DNA of 64,000 nucleotides from Streptomyces sp. NBC_01231 (GTDB lineage Bacteria > Actinomycetota > Actinomycetes > Streptomycetales > Streptomycetaceae). Every line of letters starts with the position of its first letter. Position 1 is the first letter of the stretch. Where the stretch lies: positions 9,114,001 to 9,178,000 of the forward strand of contig CP108521.1 in NCBI GenBank assembly GCA_035999765.1, read 5' to 3'. Both the position numbers and the translations under genes were made by a program. The notes below the pieces were generated by a model. It did not search any database. It worked only from the letters and a program-made list of their open reading frames with translations, and was not told the DNA's origin. This document shows, piece by piece, positions 28,252 through 36,900 of the stretch.

Positions 28252-29223
28252 TCAGCGGCCGTGGTGCAGCAGCCATCCCCGCCATGCCGACTCGACCATC
28301 TCCGGCACCCCGCGCCGCGCCGTCCAGCCGAGCGCCTCGGCGGCCCGGGCCGCCGAGGCGACCGCGCGGGGCGCGTCCCCGGGGCGCCGGGCCTCGACGA
28401 CGGGCGCCCGCCGGTCGCCGCTCACCTCGCCGATCACCGTGATCAGCTCGCGCACGGACACGCCCTCGCCGCGCCCGACGTTGACGGTCAGATCCCCCTG
28501 CATGGCGTCCCCGGTCAGCCGCCGGGCCGCCGCGAGATGGGCCTCAGCCAGATCCGCGACGTGAATGTAGTCACGCACGCAGGTGCCGTCCGGCGTCGGA
28601 TAGTCGTCGCCGAAGATGCGCGGGGCCTCGTCGCGGGTGAGCCGGTCGAAGACCATCGGGACGATGTTGAACACCCCCGTGTCGGCCAGCTCCGGCGCGG
28701 CGGCGCCGGCGACGTTGAAGTAGCGCAGGCACGTCGTCGCGATGCCGTGAGCCTCGCCCGCGGCCCGTACCAGCCACTCCCCGGCCAGCTTGGTCTCGCC
28801 GTACGGGTTCACCGGGGCGCACGCGGTTTCCTCCGTGATCAGGTCCACGTCGGGGTCGCCGTACACGGCGGCCGACGAGGAGAAGAGGAAACGCCTGATC
28901 CCGGCCTCGGCGACCGCCTCCAGGAGGGTGGCGAGACCGCCGACGTTCTCCCGGTAGTAGTGGGTCGGCCGGGCCACGGACTCGGCGACCTGCTTACGTG
29001 CGGCGAGGTGCACCACCCCCGCCACCGCGTGCTCGGCGCACACCCGCTTCAGCAGGCCGGCGTCCAGCGACGACCCGTGCACGAGCGGAACACCGTCGGG
29101 GAGCCGCGCGGGGACCCCGGCCGACAGGTCGTCCAGCACGAGGACGCGCTCGCCGGCCTCGGTCATGGCCCGTGCCACATGTGCCCCGATGTACCCGGCA
29201 CCGCCGGTGATCAGCCAAGTCAT
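28252..29223 (-). CDS. galE: UDP-glucose 4-epimerase
   Basis: A 323-residue extended SDR enzyme. NAD-binding GGAGYIG at residues 7-13, active-site Ser in FLFSSSAAVYG, and YxxxK in NPYGETKLAGEW. It interconverts UDP-Glc and UDP-Gal. ATG 29223 is used; an upstream frame to 29493 is noise. It is divergent from the glycopolymer locus by 287 bp, and UDP-Gal could feed that locus's GT2 enzyme, though GalE is also a housekeeping function. Confidence 0.94.
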   Translation of the reverse strand: MTWLITGGAGYIGAHVARAMTEAGERVLVLDDLSAGVPARLPDGVPLVHGSSLDAGLLKRVCAEHAVAGVVHLAARKQVAESVARPTHYYRENVGGLATLLEAVAEAGIRRFLFSSSAAVYGDPDVDLITEETACAPVNPYGETKLAGEWLVRAAGEAHGIATTCLRYFNVAGAAAPELADTGVFNIVPMVFDRLTRDEAPRIFGDDYPTPDGTCVRDYIHVADLAEAHLAAARRLTGDAMQGDLTVNVGRGEGVSVRELITVIGEVSGDRRAPVVEARRPGDAPRAVASAARAAEALGWTARRGVPEMVESAWRGWLLHHGR

Positions 29224-29510
29224 GGTCGCCCACCCTATGCCGAGGCCCCCATGCCCGGCGTAATGTCCCGGATGCCCGGTCTGCGGGCGCAAGTTTGTGG
29301 GCGGGCCCGCGATCCACGATGATGATCGCGGCGAAGGCCGGGGGAGACGACGTTGATCGGCGCCTGAACGGGCGGTGAACGCGGTCTTCCGGGCATCCGA
29401 TAGCCTCAGCCGACATGCCGCCCGCCTGGTAAAGCCACGCGACGCCACAGGGCGCCCCCACCATGCACATGCCCGGCGCCCGCGCGTCGGCACCCAGGGA
29501 GTGAGTTCGG

Positions 29511-31322
29511 TTGTCGACCGCCATCCTCACCGGTCAGCCGGTCCCCGGATCGTCGATCGAGGGCGATCTGCGGTCCCTCGGTTTCGATGTTCGGATCGCC
29601 TCGGACGCCGCTGAGGCCGAGACCCTCCTCGCCCAGGTCCCCGGTGACCAGCGGGTCGCCGTGGTCGACGCCCGCTTCGTGGGCCACGTGCACGCGCTGC
29701 GCCTCGGCCTCACCGACCCCCGTTTCCCGCTCGCCGCGGTCGCGGGTGCCGTGACCGCCCAGCCGGCCGGCCGCCAGGCCCTGACCCGGGCGGTGGCGCG
29801 CGAGAACTCCGCGGGCGGCGGTACGGCCCTCGCCGTGGACAGCCTCGCCGACCGCATCGTCACCGCACTCGACGCCGACGGCACCGCCGTGCACCGCCCC
29901 GAACTCGGCCGCCTGGTCGCCGCCGTGCCCGTCGACCCGCAGGCCGGCAACGAGGCCCGGCAGGCCGTCGCCGCCGTCGACGACGAGGCGATACGCCTCA
30001 AGTCGGCCGTGAAGGCCCGCGACGGCTTCTTCACCACCTACTTCATCAGCCCGTACTCCCGCTACATCGCCCGCTGGTGCGCCCGCCGAGGCCTGACCCC
30101 GAACCAGGTCACCACCGCCTCCCTGCTCACGGCCCTGATAGCCGCGGGCTGCGCGGCCACCGGCACACGGGGCGGCTTCGTCGCGGCGGGCGTGCTGCTG
30201 ATCGCGTCCTTCGTCCTGGACTGCACCGACGGCCAGCTCGCCCGCTACTCCCTCCAGTACTCCACGCTCGGCGCCTGGCTGGACGCCACCTTCGACCGGG
30301 CCAAGGAGTACGCCTACTACGCGGGCCTCGCCCTGGGCGCGGCCCGGGGCGGCGACGACGTATGGGCACTGGCCCTGGGCGCCATGGTCCTGCAGACCTG
30401 CCGGCACGTCGTGGACTTCTCCTTCAACGAGGCCAACCACGACGCCACCGCGCTCGGTAAATTGTCGCTGGCCAGCCCCACGGCGGCCCTCTCCGACAAG
30501 CTCGACAGCGTCGGCTGGACGGTGTGGATACGGCGGATGATCGTCCTGCCGATCGGTGAGCGCTGGGCGATGATCGCCGTTCTGACGGCGGTGACCACTC
30601 CTCGTACCACCTTCTACGCGCTGCTCATCGGCTGCGCGTTCGCGGCGACCTACACCACCGCGGGCCGGGTGCTGCGTTCGCTGACCCGCAAGGCACGGCG
30701 CACGGACCGGGCGGCGCAGGCGCTGGCGGACCTCGCGGACAATGGGCCGCTCGCCTCCCTCGTGGCACGTGCCACACGCGCCCGGCTCGGCACCCCGCTG
30801 CTGGTGGCACTGGCGGGCACGGCCGTCCTCGCCGTGGCCCTCTTCTCCGGGGTGACCTGGGCGCCGGTCGCGGGTGCCGTCGTGTACACCGTCGCCGCCG
30901 GCCAGGCGCTGTACCGCCCCCTCAAGGGCTCCCTCGACTGGCTCGTCCCCCCGCTCTTCCGGGCGGCCGAATACGGAACCGTCCTGATCCTGGCGGCCAA
31001 GGCGGACGTGCAAGGGGCCCTTCCTGCGGCTTTCGGCCTGGTGTCGGCAGTCGCCTACCATCACTACGACACGGTGTACCGCATCCGCGGCGACGCCGGA
31101 GCGCCCCCGGCCTGGCTGGTGCGCGTCATCGGGGGGCACGAAGGGCGGACGCTGCTCGTCGCCGTCCTGGCCGCGGTGCTCACCGCCTCGCAGTTCACGG
31201 TCGCGCTCACGGTCCTCGCCGTGGCCATCGCCCTGGTGGTGCTCGTCGAGAGCATTCGTTTCTGGGTGGCTGCCCACAAGGGTGGCGCGCCCGCCGTACA
31301 CGATGAAGGAGAACCCGCATGA
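29511..31322 (+). CDS. CDP-alcohol phosphatidyltransferase with N-terminal domain and C-terminal membrane domain (DUF5941-like)
   Basis: A 603-residue three-part protein. Residues 1-140 are soluble and of unclear fold. About 165-390 form a membrane CDP-alcohol phosphotransferase with the full motif D237-x2-D240-G-x2-A-R245-x8-G254-x3-D258-x3-D262. About 415-590 form a second multi-helix region of the kind I recall as DUF5941. The enzyme should transfer a phospho-alcohol from a CDP donor to an alcohol or lipid acceptor. The start is TTG 29511 after GGGAGTGAG. Its stop overlaps the next start (ATGA). First gene of the putative glycopolymer operon. Confidence 0.85.
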   Translation: MSTAILTGQPVPGSSIEGDLRSLGFDVRIASDAAEAETLLAQVPGDQRVAVVDARFVGHVHALRLGLTDPRFPLAAVAGAVTAQPAGRQALTRAVARENSAGGGTALAVDSLADRIVTALDADGTAVHRPELGRLVAAVPVDPQAGNEARQAVAAVDDEAIRLKSAVKARDGFFTTYFISPYSRYIARWCARRGLTPNQVTTASLLTALIAAGCAATGTRGGFVAAGVLLIASFVLDCTDGQLARYSLQYSTLGAWLDATFDRAKEYAYYAGLALGAARGGDDVWALALGAMVLQTCRHVVDFSFNEANHDATALGKLSLASPTAALSDKLDSVGWTVWIRRMIVLPIGERWAMIAVLTAVTTPRTTFYALLIGCAFAATYTTAGRVLRSLTRKARRTDRAAQALADLADNGPLASLVARATRARLGTPLLVALAGTAVLAVALFSGVTWAPVAGAVVYTVAAGQALYRPLKGSLDWLVPPLFRAAEYGTVLILAAKADVQGALPAAFGLVSAVAYHHYDTVYRIRGDAGAPPAWLVRVIGGHEGRTLLVAVLAAVLTASQFTVALTVLAVAIALVVLVESIRFWVAAHKGGAPAVHDEGEPA

Positions 31323-32071
31323 TCGGCCTCGTGCTGGCGGCCGGCGCCGGACGGCGTCTGCGCCCCTACACCGACAGCCTTCCCAAGGCGCTGGTGCCGG
31401 TGGGGCCCGCGGGCATAGAGGGCGAACCGACGGTCCTGGACCTGACCCTCGGCAACTTCGCCGAGATCGGTCTGACCGAGGTCGCGATCATCGTCGGCTA
31501 CCGCAAGGAGGCCGTGTACGACCGCAAGGCGGCCCTCGAGGAGAAGTACGGCCTCAAGCTCACCCTGATCGACAACGACAAGGCCGAGGAGTGGAACAAC
31601 GCCTACTCCCTGTGGTGCGGACGTGACGCCCTCAAGGACGGCGTGATCCTCGCCAACGGCGACACCGTCCACCCGGTCTCCGTCGAGAGGACGCTGCTCG
31701 CCGCCCGCGGCGACGGCAAGAAGATCATCCTCGCCCTGGACACGGTGAAGTCCCTCGCGGACGAGGAGATGAAGGTCGTCGTCGATCCCGCCAAGGGCAT
31801 GACGAAGATCACCAAGCTGATGGACCCGGCCGAGGCGACCGGCGAGTACATCGGCGTCACCCTCATCGAGGGGGACGCCGCCCCCGAACTGGCCGACGCG
31901 CTCAAGACGGTCTGGGGGACCGACCCGCAGCAGTTCTACGAGCACGGCTACCAGGAACTCGTGAACCGCGGCTTCCGTATCGACGTGGCGCCGATCGGCG
32001 ACGTCAAGTGGGTGGAGATCGACAACCACGACGATCTCGCCCGCGGACGGGAGATCGCGTGCCAGTACTGA
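31319..32071 (+). CDS. Nucleotidyltransferase (CTP:phospho-alcohol cytidylyltransferase-like)
   Basis: A 250-residue NTP_transferase-fold enzyme. The signature is LAAGAGRRLRPYT and PKALVPV near the N-terminus; the metal-binding Asp is in VILANGDTVHP. WNNAYSLWCGRD resembles the LicC/phosphocholine and inositol-phosphate cytidylyltransferases. It probably activates an alcohol phosphate as a CDP ester for the flanking CDP-alcohol transferases. It is coupled to the first gene by ATGA and overlaps the dehydrogenase start by 13 bp. The nucleotide (CTP) is inferred from context. Confidence 0.86.
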   Translation: MIGLVLAAGAGRRLRPYTDSLPKALVPVGPAGIEGEPTVLDLTLGNFAEIGLTEVAIIVGYRKEAVYDRKAALEEKYGLKLTLIDNDKAEEWNNAYSLWCGRDALKDGVILANGDTVHPVSVERTLLAARGDGKKIILALDTVKSLADEEMKVVVDPAKGMTKITKLMDPAEATGEYIGVTLIEGDAAPELADALKTVWGTDPQQFYEHGYQELVNRGFRIDVAPIGDVKWVEIDNHDDLARGREIACQY

Positions 32072-33120
32072 CCCGGCTCATTCCCTCCCCGCTCGTCGTC
32101 GACATCCGCCCGGGTGCCCTCGACGACCTGGGGTGCGTCCTCGCCGACGAGCGCATCTCGCACTCCGGCAAGCTCGCGATCGCCGTCAGCGGCGGCTCGG
32201 GCGCCAGGCTGCGGGAGCGGATCGCCCCCACCCTGCCCGGCGCCACCTGGTACGAGGTCGGCGGCGGCACGATCGACGACGCGGTCCGGCTGGCGAGCGA
32301 CATAAAGGCCGGCCACTACGACGCGGTCGTCGGTCTCGGCGGCGGGAAGATCATTGACTGCGCCAAGTTCGCGGCAGCACGCGTCGGCCTCCCCATGGTC
32401 GCCGTGGCCACCAACCTCGCGCACGACGGCCTGTGTTCACCGGTCGCGACTCTCGACAACGACGCGGGCAGCGGCTCGTACGGTGTGCCGAACCCGATCG
32501 CGGTGGTCATCGACCTGAACGTGATCCGTGAGGCACCCGTCCGCTTCGTGCGCTCCGGCATCGGCGACGTCATCTCCAACATCTCCGCGGTCGCCGACTG
32601 GGAGCTCGCCAACCGGGTCAACGGTGAGAAGGTCGACGGCCTCGCCGCGGCGATGGCCCGCCAGGCCGGCGAGTCGGTGCTCCGGCACCCGGGCGGTATC
32701 GGGGACAACGGCTTCCTCCAGGTACTCGCCGAGGCGTTGGTCCTCAGCGGTATCGCCATGTCCGTCTCCGGTGACTCGAGGCCGTGCTCCGGGGCCTGCC
32801 ACGAGATCCACCACGCCTTCGACGTGCTCCACCCCAAGCGGGCCGCGGCCCACGGCGAACAGTGCGGACTCGGCGCGGCCTTCGCGATGTACCTGCGCGG
32901 AGCCCACGAGGAGTCGGCCTACATGGCCACGGTGCTGCGCCGGCACGGGCTGCCGGTGCTGCCGGAGGAGATCGGCTTCACCGCGGACGAGTTCGTCCAT
33001 GTCGTGGAGTACGCCCCTCGGACCCGGCCCGGCCGGTACACGATCCTCGAACACCTCGACCTCAAGACCGAACAGATCAAGGACATCTACGCCGACTATG
33101 TCAAGGCCATCGGTAGCTGA
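32059..33120 (+). CDS. sn-glycerol-1-phosphate dehydrogenase-like enzyme (AraM/EgsA family)
   Basis: A 353-residue member of the iron-containing alcohol dehydrogenase / dehydroquinate synthase superfamily. NAD site VVGLGGGKIIDCAKFAA; metal and substrate segment NLAHDGLCSPVATL; metal His in CSGACHEIHHAFD and in AAAHGEQCGLG. The family reduces dihydroxyacetone phosphate to sn-glycerol-1-phosphate, the archaeal stereoisomer, which B. subtilis AraM also makes. GTG 32059 follows GGGAGA and overlaps the upstream gene. Other keto-phosphates are possible substrates. Confidence 0.85.
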   Translation: MPVLTRLIPSPLVVDIRPGALDDLGCVLADERISHSGKLAIAVSGGSGARLRERIAPTLPGATWYEVGGGTIDDAVRLASDIKAGHYDAVVGLGGGKIIDCAKFAAARVGLPMVAVATNLAHDGLCSPVATLDNDAGSGSYGVPNPIAVVIDLNVIREAPVRFVRSGIGDVISNISAVADWELANRVNGEKVDGLAAAMARQAGESVLRHPGGIGDNGFLQVLAEALVLSGIAMSVSGDSRPCSGACHEIHHAFDVLHPKRAAAHGEQCGLGAAFAMYLRGAHEESAYMATVLRRHGLPVLPEEIGFTADEFVHVVEYAPRTRPGRYTILEHLDLKTEQIKDIYADYVKAIGS

Positions 33121-33877
33121 ACTACGACCGGTCGTCCACCCCGCGGGGGTGAAGGACCGGCGCAGCGGTGAGCACTGGATGGGGCGCCTCTACATGCGTG
33201 AGGTGTCCCTGCGGGTCGACCGCTACCTGGTGAACACCAGGGTCACGCCCAACCAGCTCACGTACCTGATGACCGTCTGCGGTGTCCTCGCGGCCCCGGC
33301 GCTCCTGGTGCCGGGGATCCCGGGGGCCGTGCTCGGCGTGGTCATGGTCCAGCTGTATCTGCTGCTGGACTGCGTCGACGGCGAGATCGCACGCTGGAAG
33401 AAGCAGTACTCCCTCAACGGGGTCTACCTGGACCGGGTCGGCGCCTATCTGACCGACGCCGCGGTGCTCGTCGGCTTCGGTCTGCGCGCCGCCGACCTGT
33501 GGGGCTCCGGGCGGATCGACTGGCTGTGGGCCTTCCTCGGCACGCTGGCCGCGCTCGGCGCGATCCTGATCAAGGCCGAGACCGACCTGGTCGGCGTGGC
33601 CCGCCACCAGGGCGGGCTGCCGCCGGTCAAGGAGGCCGCGTCCGAGCCGCGTTCCTCCGGGATGCAGTTGGCCCGCAAGGCCGCCGCCGCGCTGAAGTTC
33701 CACCGGCTGGTGCTCGGTATCGAGGCGTCCCTGCTGATCCTCGTCCTGGCGATCGTCGACCAGGCGCGCGGCGACCTGTTCTTCACCCGGCTCGGCGTCG
33801 CCGTGCTGGCCGGCATCGCCCTGCTCCAGACCCTGCTGCACCTCGTGTCCATCCTCGTGTCGAGCAGGCTGCGGTGA
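33098..33877 (+). CDS. CDP-alcohol phosphatidyltransferase family protein with altered motif
   Basis: A 259-residue membrane protein with about six helices. The motif reads D91-x2-D94-G-x2-A-R99-x8-G108-x3-D112-x3-A116: the last Asp, proposed as the general base, is Ala here. The rest is intact, so CDP-donor and metal binding look preserved. The start ATG 33098 lies 23 bp inside the dehydrogenase gene and its stop overlaps the glycosyltransferase start (GTGA). It may use another residue as base, act on a different acceptor, or be a non-catalytic partner of the first transferase. Confidence 0.83.
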   Translation: MSRPSVAELRPVVHPAGVKDRRSGEHWMGRLYMREVSLRVDRYLVNTRVTPNQLTYLMTVCGVLAAPALLVPGIPGAVLGVVMVQLYLLLDCVDGEIARWKKQYSLNGVYLDRVGAYLTDAAVLVGFGLRAADLWGSGRIDWLWAFLGTLAALGAILIKAETDLVGVARHQGGLPPVKEAASEPRSSGMQLARKAAAALKFHRLVLGIEASLLILVLAIVDQARGDLFFTRLGVAVLAGIALLQTLLHLVSILVSSRLR

Positions 33878-34758
33878 ACGCGGGCCTGAAGGTCGGCGCG
33901 GTGATCATCACCATGGGCAACCGCCCCGACGAACTGCGCGCCCTGCTCGACTCGGTCGCCAAGCAGGACGGCGACCGTGTCGAGGTGGTCGTGGTCGGCA
34001 ACGGCTCGCCCGTCCCGGACGTCCCCGAGGGCGTCCGGACCATCGAGCTGCCGGAGAACCTCGGCATCCCCGGCGGCCGCAACGTCGGCATCGAGGCCTT
34101 CGGCCCCGGCGGCGGCGACACCGACATCCTGATGTTCCTGGACGACGACGGCCTCCTCGCCGGCCACGACACCGCCGAGCTGTGCCGAGAGGCCTTCGCG
34201 GCCGACCCGAAGCTCGGCATCATCAGCTTCCGCATCGCCGACCCCGACACCGGGGACACCCAGCGCCGCCACGTCCCGCGTCTGCGCGCCGCCGACCCGA
34301 TGCGCTCCTCCCGGGTCACCACCTTCCTCGGCGGCGCCAACGCCGTACGTACGAAGGTCTTCGCCGAAGTCGGCGGACTGCCGGACGAGTTCTTCTACGC
34401 ACACGAGGAAACCGACCTGGCATGGCGGGCCCTCGACGCGGGCTGGATGATCGACTACCGGTCCGACATGGTGCTGTACCACCCGACGACCGCGCCCTCG
34501 CGGCACGCGGTCTACCACCGCATGGTCGCCCGCAACCGCGTCTGGCTCGCCCGCCGGAACCTGCCCGCGCTCCTGATCCCCGTCTACCTGGGCGTCTGGA
34601 TGCTGCTCACCCTGCTGCGGCGCCCCTCGCGGTCCGCCCTGAAGGCGTGGTTCGGCGGATTCCGGGAAGGCTGGAGCACGCCGTGCGGGCCGCGCAGGGC
34701 CATGAAGTGGCGTACCGTGTGGCGGCTGACTCGACTGGGCCGGCCCCCCGTCATCTGA
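33874..34758 (+). CDS. GT2-family glycosyltransferase
   Basis: A 294-residue cytoplasmic enzyme. GT-A start KVGAVIITMGNRPDELRALL, DxD-like metal site MFLDDDG, acceptor-site region EFFYAHEETDLAWRALDAGW. It has one hydrophobic stretch near the C-terminus (ALLIPVYLGVWMLLTLL) that could dock it to the membrane. It resembles rhamnosyl/galactofuranosyl-type enzymes of cell-wall glycan assembly, but the sugar is unknown. GTG 33874 is coupled to the preceding stop. Gene order suggests it adds sugar to the phospho-alcohol product before export. Confidence 0.87.
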   Translation: MNAGLKVGAVIITMGNRPDELRALLDSVAKQDGDRVEVVVVGNGSPVPDVPEGVRTIELPENLGIPGGRNVGIEAFGPGGGDTDILMFLDDDGLLAGHDTAELCREAFAADPKLGIISFRIADPDTGDTQRRHVPRLRAADPMRSSRVTTFLGGANAVRTKVFAEVGGLPDEFFYAHEETDLAWRALDAGWMIDYRSDMVLYHPTTAPSRHAVYHRMVARNRVWLARRNLPALLIPVYLGVWMLLTLLRRPSRSALKAWFGGFREGWSTPCGPRRAMKWRTVWRLTRLGRPPVI

Positions 34759-34789
34759 CAAGCTCGTATCCGACAGCAACCGGGCCGTA

Positions 34790-34821
34790 CCGAGGCCCCG
34801 GGCCCGCACCGGGCCCCTCGG
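34790..34821 (+). terminator. Imperfect GC hairpin between GT2 and the exporter genes
   Basis: CCGAGG (34790-34795) and CCTCGG (34816-34821) bracket a GC-rich, imperfectly paired interior. It may attenuate rather than end transcription, since the exporter genes follow on the same strand. Confidence 0.35.
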
Positions 34822-34873
34822 CCCATGGCATGCCCGCACAGGCTGCGCATCTCGAACACGAAAGTTTCCACTA

Positions 34874-35803
34874 GTGAGTGAGACAACGCACGACGGCACG
34901 GTCGCGGTGAGCGCGCCCGCGCCCGCCGACGAAGGCCTCACGGCGGCACAGCTCGCCGCCAAGCACGGACTCACCGTGAGCGGCGCCCGGCCCTCCCTCG
35001 TCGAGTACGTCCGCCAGCTCCGGGACCGGCGCCACTTCATCCTCGCGTTCTCGCGGGCGAAGCTGACGGCCCAGTACAGCCAGGCCAAGCTCGGGCAACT
35101 GTGGCAGGTGGCCACCCCGCTGCTGAACGCGGCCGTGTACTTCTTCATCTTCGGCGTCATCCTGGACGCCGGGCGTGGCATGCCGCGGGACGTGTACATC
35201 CCGTTCCTGGTCACGGGCGTGTTCGTGTTCACCTTCACCCAGAGCTCGGTGATGGCGGGCGTCCGCGCGATCTCCGGCAACCTCGGGCTGGTCCGCGCGC
35301 TGCACTTCCCGCGCGCCTCGCTGCCGGTCTCCTTCGCGCTGCAGCAGCTCCAGCAGCTGCTGTTCTCGATGATCGTGGTGTTCGTGGTGGTGATCGCCTT
35401 CGGCAGCTACCCGGACCTGTCCTGGATGCTGATCGTCCCGGTGCTCGCCCTGCAGTTCCTCTTCAACACCGGCCTGTCGCTGATCATGGCCCGCGCGGGC
35501 GCCAAGACCCCCGACCTCGCCCAGCTGATGCCGTTCGTGATGCGTACCTGGATGTACGCGTCCGGCGTGATGTTCTCCATCAAGGTCATGCTGGAGGACA
35601 AGCCGGCCTGGATCGCGAACGTCCTGCAGTGGAATCCGGCCGCGATCTACATGGACCTGATGCGCTTCGCCCTCATCGAGGGCTACGGCTCCGAGAACCT
35701 GCCCGACCACGTGTGGGCGGCAGCGGGCGGCTGGGCCGTGCTCTTCGCGCTCGGCGGCTTCGTGTACTTCTGGAAGGCGGAGGAGAGGTACGGCCGTGGC
35801 TGA
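34874..35803 (+). CDS. ABC-2 type exporter permease (TagG/Wzm-like)
   Basis: A 309-residue membrane protein with about six helices after a soluble N-terminal 60 residues. Segments FIFGVILDAGRGMPRDVYIP and VRALHFPRASLPVSFALQQL are characteristic of polysaccharide and teichoic-acid exporters. It pairs with the ATPase whose start overlaps its end by 8 bp. It would move an undecaprenyl-linked polymer across the membrane. GTG 34874 is taken as start. The 115-bp upstream gap contains a hairpin and possibly a second promoter. Confidence 0.9.
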   Translation: MSETTHDGTVAVSAPAPADEGLTAAQLAAKHGLTVSGARPSLVEYVRQLRDRRHFILAFSRAKLTAQYSQAKLGQLWQVATPLLNAAVYFFIFGVILDAGRGMPRDVYIPFLVTGVFVFTFTQSSVMAGVRAISGNLGLVRALHFPRASLPVSFALQQLQQLLFSMIVVFVVVIAFGSYPDLSWMLIVPVLALQFLFNTGLSLIMARAGAKTPDLAQLMPFVMRTWMYASGVMFSIKVMLEDKPAWIANVLQWNPAAIYMDLMRFALIEGYGSENLPDHVWAAAGGWAVLFALGGFVYFWKAEERYGRG

Positions 35804-36575
35804 GAACATCGAGGACGCGCGAATCCCCACCGTCATCGCGGACGAGCTGCACATCGTCTACCGCGTCAACGGCGCCAAGACCGGCAAGGGCAGCGCCACC
35901 GCGGCCCTCAGTCGCATCGTCAAGCGCGGCGAGGAGCGCGGGGTGCGCAAGGTGCACGCCGTCAAGGGCGTCTCCTTCGTCGCCTACCGCGGCGAGGCCG
36001 TCGGCCTGATCGGCTCCAACGGCTCCGGCAAGTCGACCCTGCTGCGTGCCATCGCCGGCCTGCTGCCCGCGGAGAAGGGCAAGGTCTACACCGACGGCCA
36101 GCCCTCCCTGCTCGGCGTCAACGCGGCCCTGATGAACGACCTCACCGGCGAGCGGAACGTCATACTGGGCGGGCTGGCCATGGGAATGTCCCGCGAGCAG
36201 ATCAAGGAGCGCTACCAGGAGATCGTCGACTTCTCCGGGATCAACGAGAAGGGCGACTTCATCACCCTCCCGATGCGCACCTATTCCTCCGGAATGGCAG
36301 CCCGTCTCCGCTTCTCCATCGCCGCCGCCAAGGACCACGACGTCCTCATGATCGACGAGGCGCTGGCCACCGGCGACCGCAAGTTCCAGAAGCGCTCCGA
36401 GGAGCGCATCCGGGAGCTGCGCAAGGAGGCCGGCACGGTGTTTCTCGTCAGCCACAACAACAAGTCGATCCGTGACACCTGCAACCGCGTCCTGTGGCTG
36501 GAGCGCGGCGAGCTGCGCATGGACGGTCCGACCGACGAGGTCCTCAAGGAGTACGAGAAGTTCACGGGCAAATAG
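35796..36575 (+). CDS. ABC exporter ATPase (TagH/Wzt-like)
   Basis: A 259-residue ATPase. Walker A GLIGSNGSGKSTLLRAIAGL, signature TYSSGMAARLRFSIA, Walker B DVLMIDEALATGD. The N-terminal stretch before the ABC domain and the SSGM signature are typical of polysaccharide and teichoic-acid exporters. There is no C-terminal carbohydrate-binding domain, so recognition of a specific polymer end is unlikely. GTG 35796 overlaps the permease end. A hairpin terminator follows. Confidence 0.92.
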   Translation: MAENIEDARIPTVIADELHIVYRVNGAKTGKGSATAALSRIVKRGEERGVRKVHAVKGVSFVAYRGEAVGLIGSNGSGKSTLLRAIAGLLPAEKGKVYTDGQPSLLGVNAALMNDLTGERNVILGGLAMGMSREQIKERYQEIVDFSGINEKGDFITLPMRTYSSGMAARLRFSIAAAKDHDVLMIDEALATGDRKFQKRSEERIRELRKEAGTVFLVSHNNKSIRDTCNRVLWLERGELRMDGPTDEVLKEYEKFTGK

Positions 36576-36616
36576 CCCACCCGCACCCGGGCGAAAGAGA
36601 CCGTCCCGCTTCCCAG

Positions 36617-36644
36617 GGCCCCGCCGGAACTGCTCCGGCGGGCC
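36617..36644 (+). terminator. Hairpin terminator after the exporter genes
   Basis: GGCCCCGCCGGA (36617-36628) pairs with TCCGGCGGGCC (36634-36644) around loop ACTGC, with one bulged C. It ends the glycopolymer operon before the hopanoid promoter region. Confidence 0.7.
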
Positions 36645-36900
36645 TCCGCGTCTGCAAAGGAAACGTCAACTTCGGCCCGTCTTGGGAATCTTGGGACCAA
36701 TCGGTGTGTTGTTGTGATGTGCAGGACTCCCCAGTGAACCGCGCCGCGTTGTACAACGTAAGCTGTACCGGTCCCGAAACGCGGCAAGTGGGGCGATAAT
36801 GCACGACACCTTGCGCCAGGGCCACCGTGCGAACGGTCGGGCGGCGTGTCCGAAATAGTGCGCATTGGGTCGGCGGTGTAGAACGGGAGATGTGACGGCA
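36645..36900. other. Promoter region of the hopanoid operon
   Basis: This 256-bp non-coding stretch is more AT-rich than its surroundings. It contains a 9-bp direct repeat (TCTTGGGAA at 36680 and TCTTGGGAC at 36689), a palindrome (see 36747) and GGGAG just before the first coupled ORF. No classic -35/-10 pair stands out. Confidence 0.55.
36747..36758. promoter_or_regulatory. Candidate operator, perfect palindrome CGTTGTACAACG
   Basis: A 12-bp perfect palindrome 142 bp upstream of the first codon of the hopanoid operon. Dyads of this size are typical regulator sites; the binding protein is unknown. Confidence 0.45.

Noticed and set aside
29406..31301. 631-codon frame antisense to the first CDP-alcohol transferase
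   Set aside because: GC-rich third positions keep the antisense frame open; its residues are His/Gly/Arg/Asp-rich with no domain, while the + strand has clear catalytic motifs.
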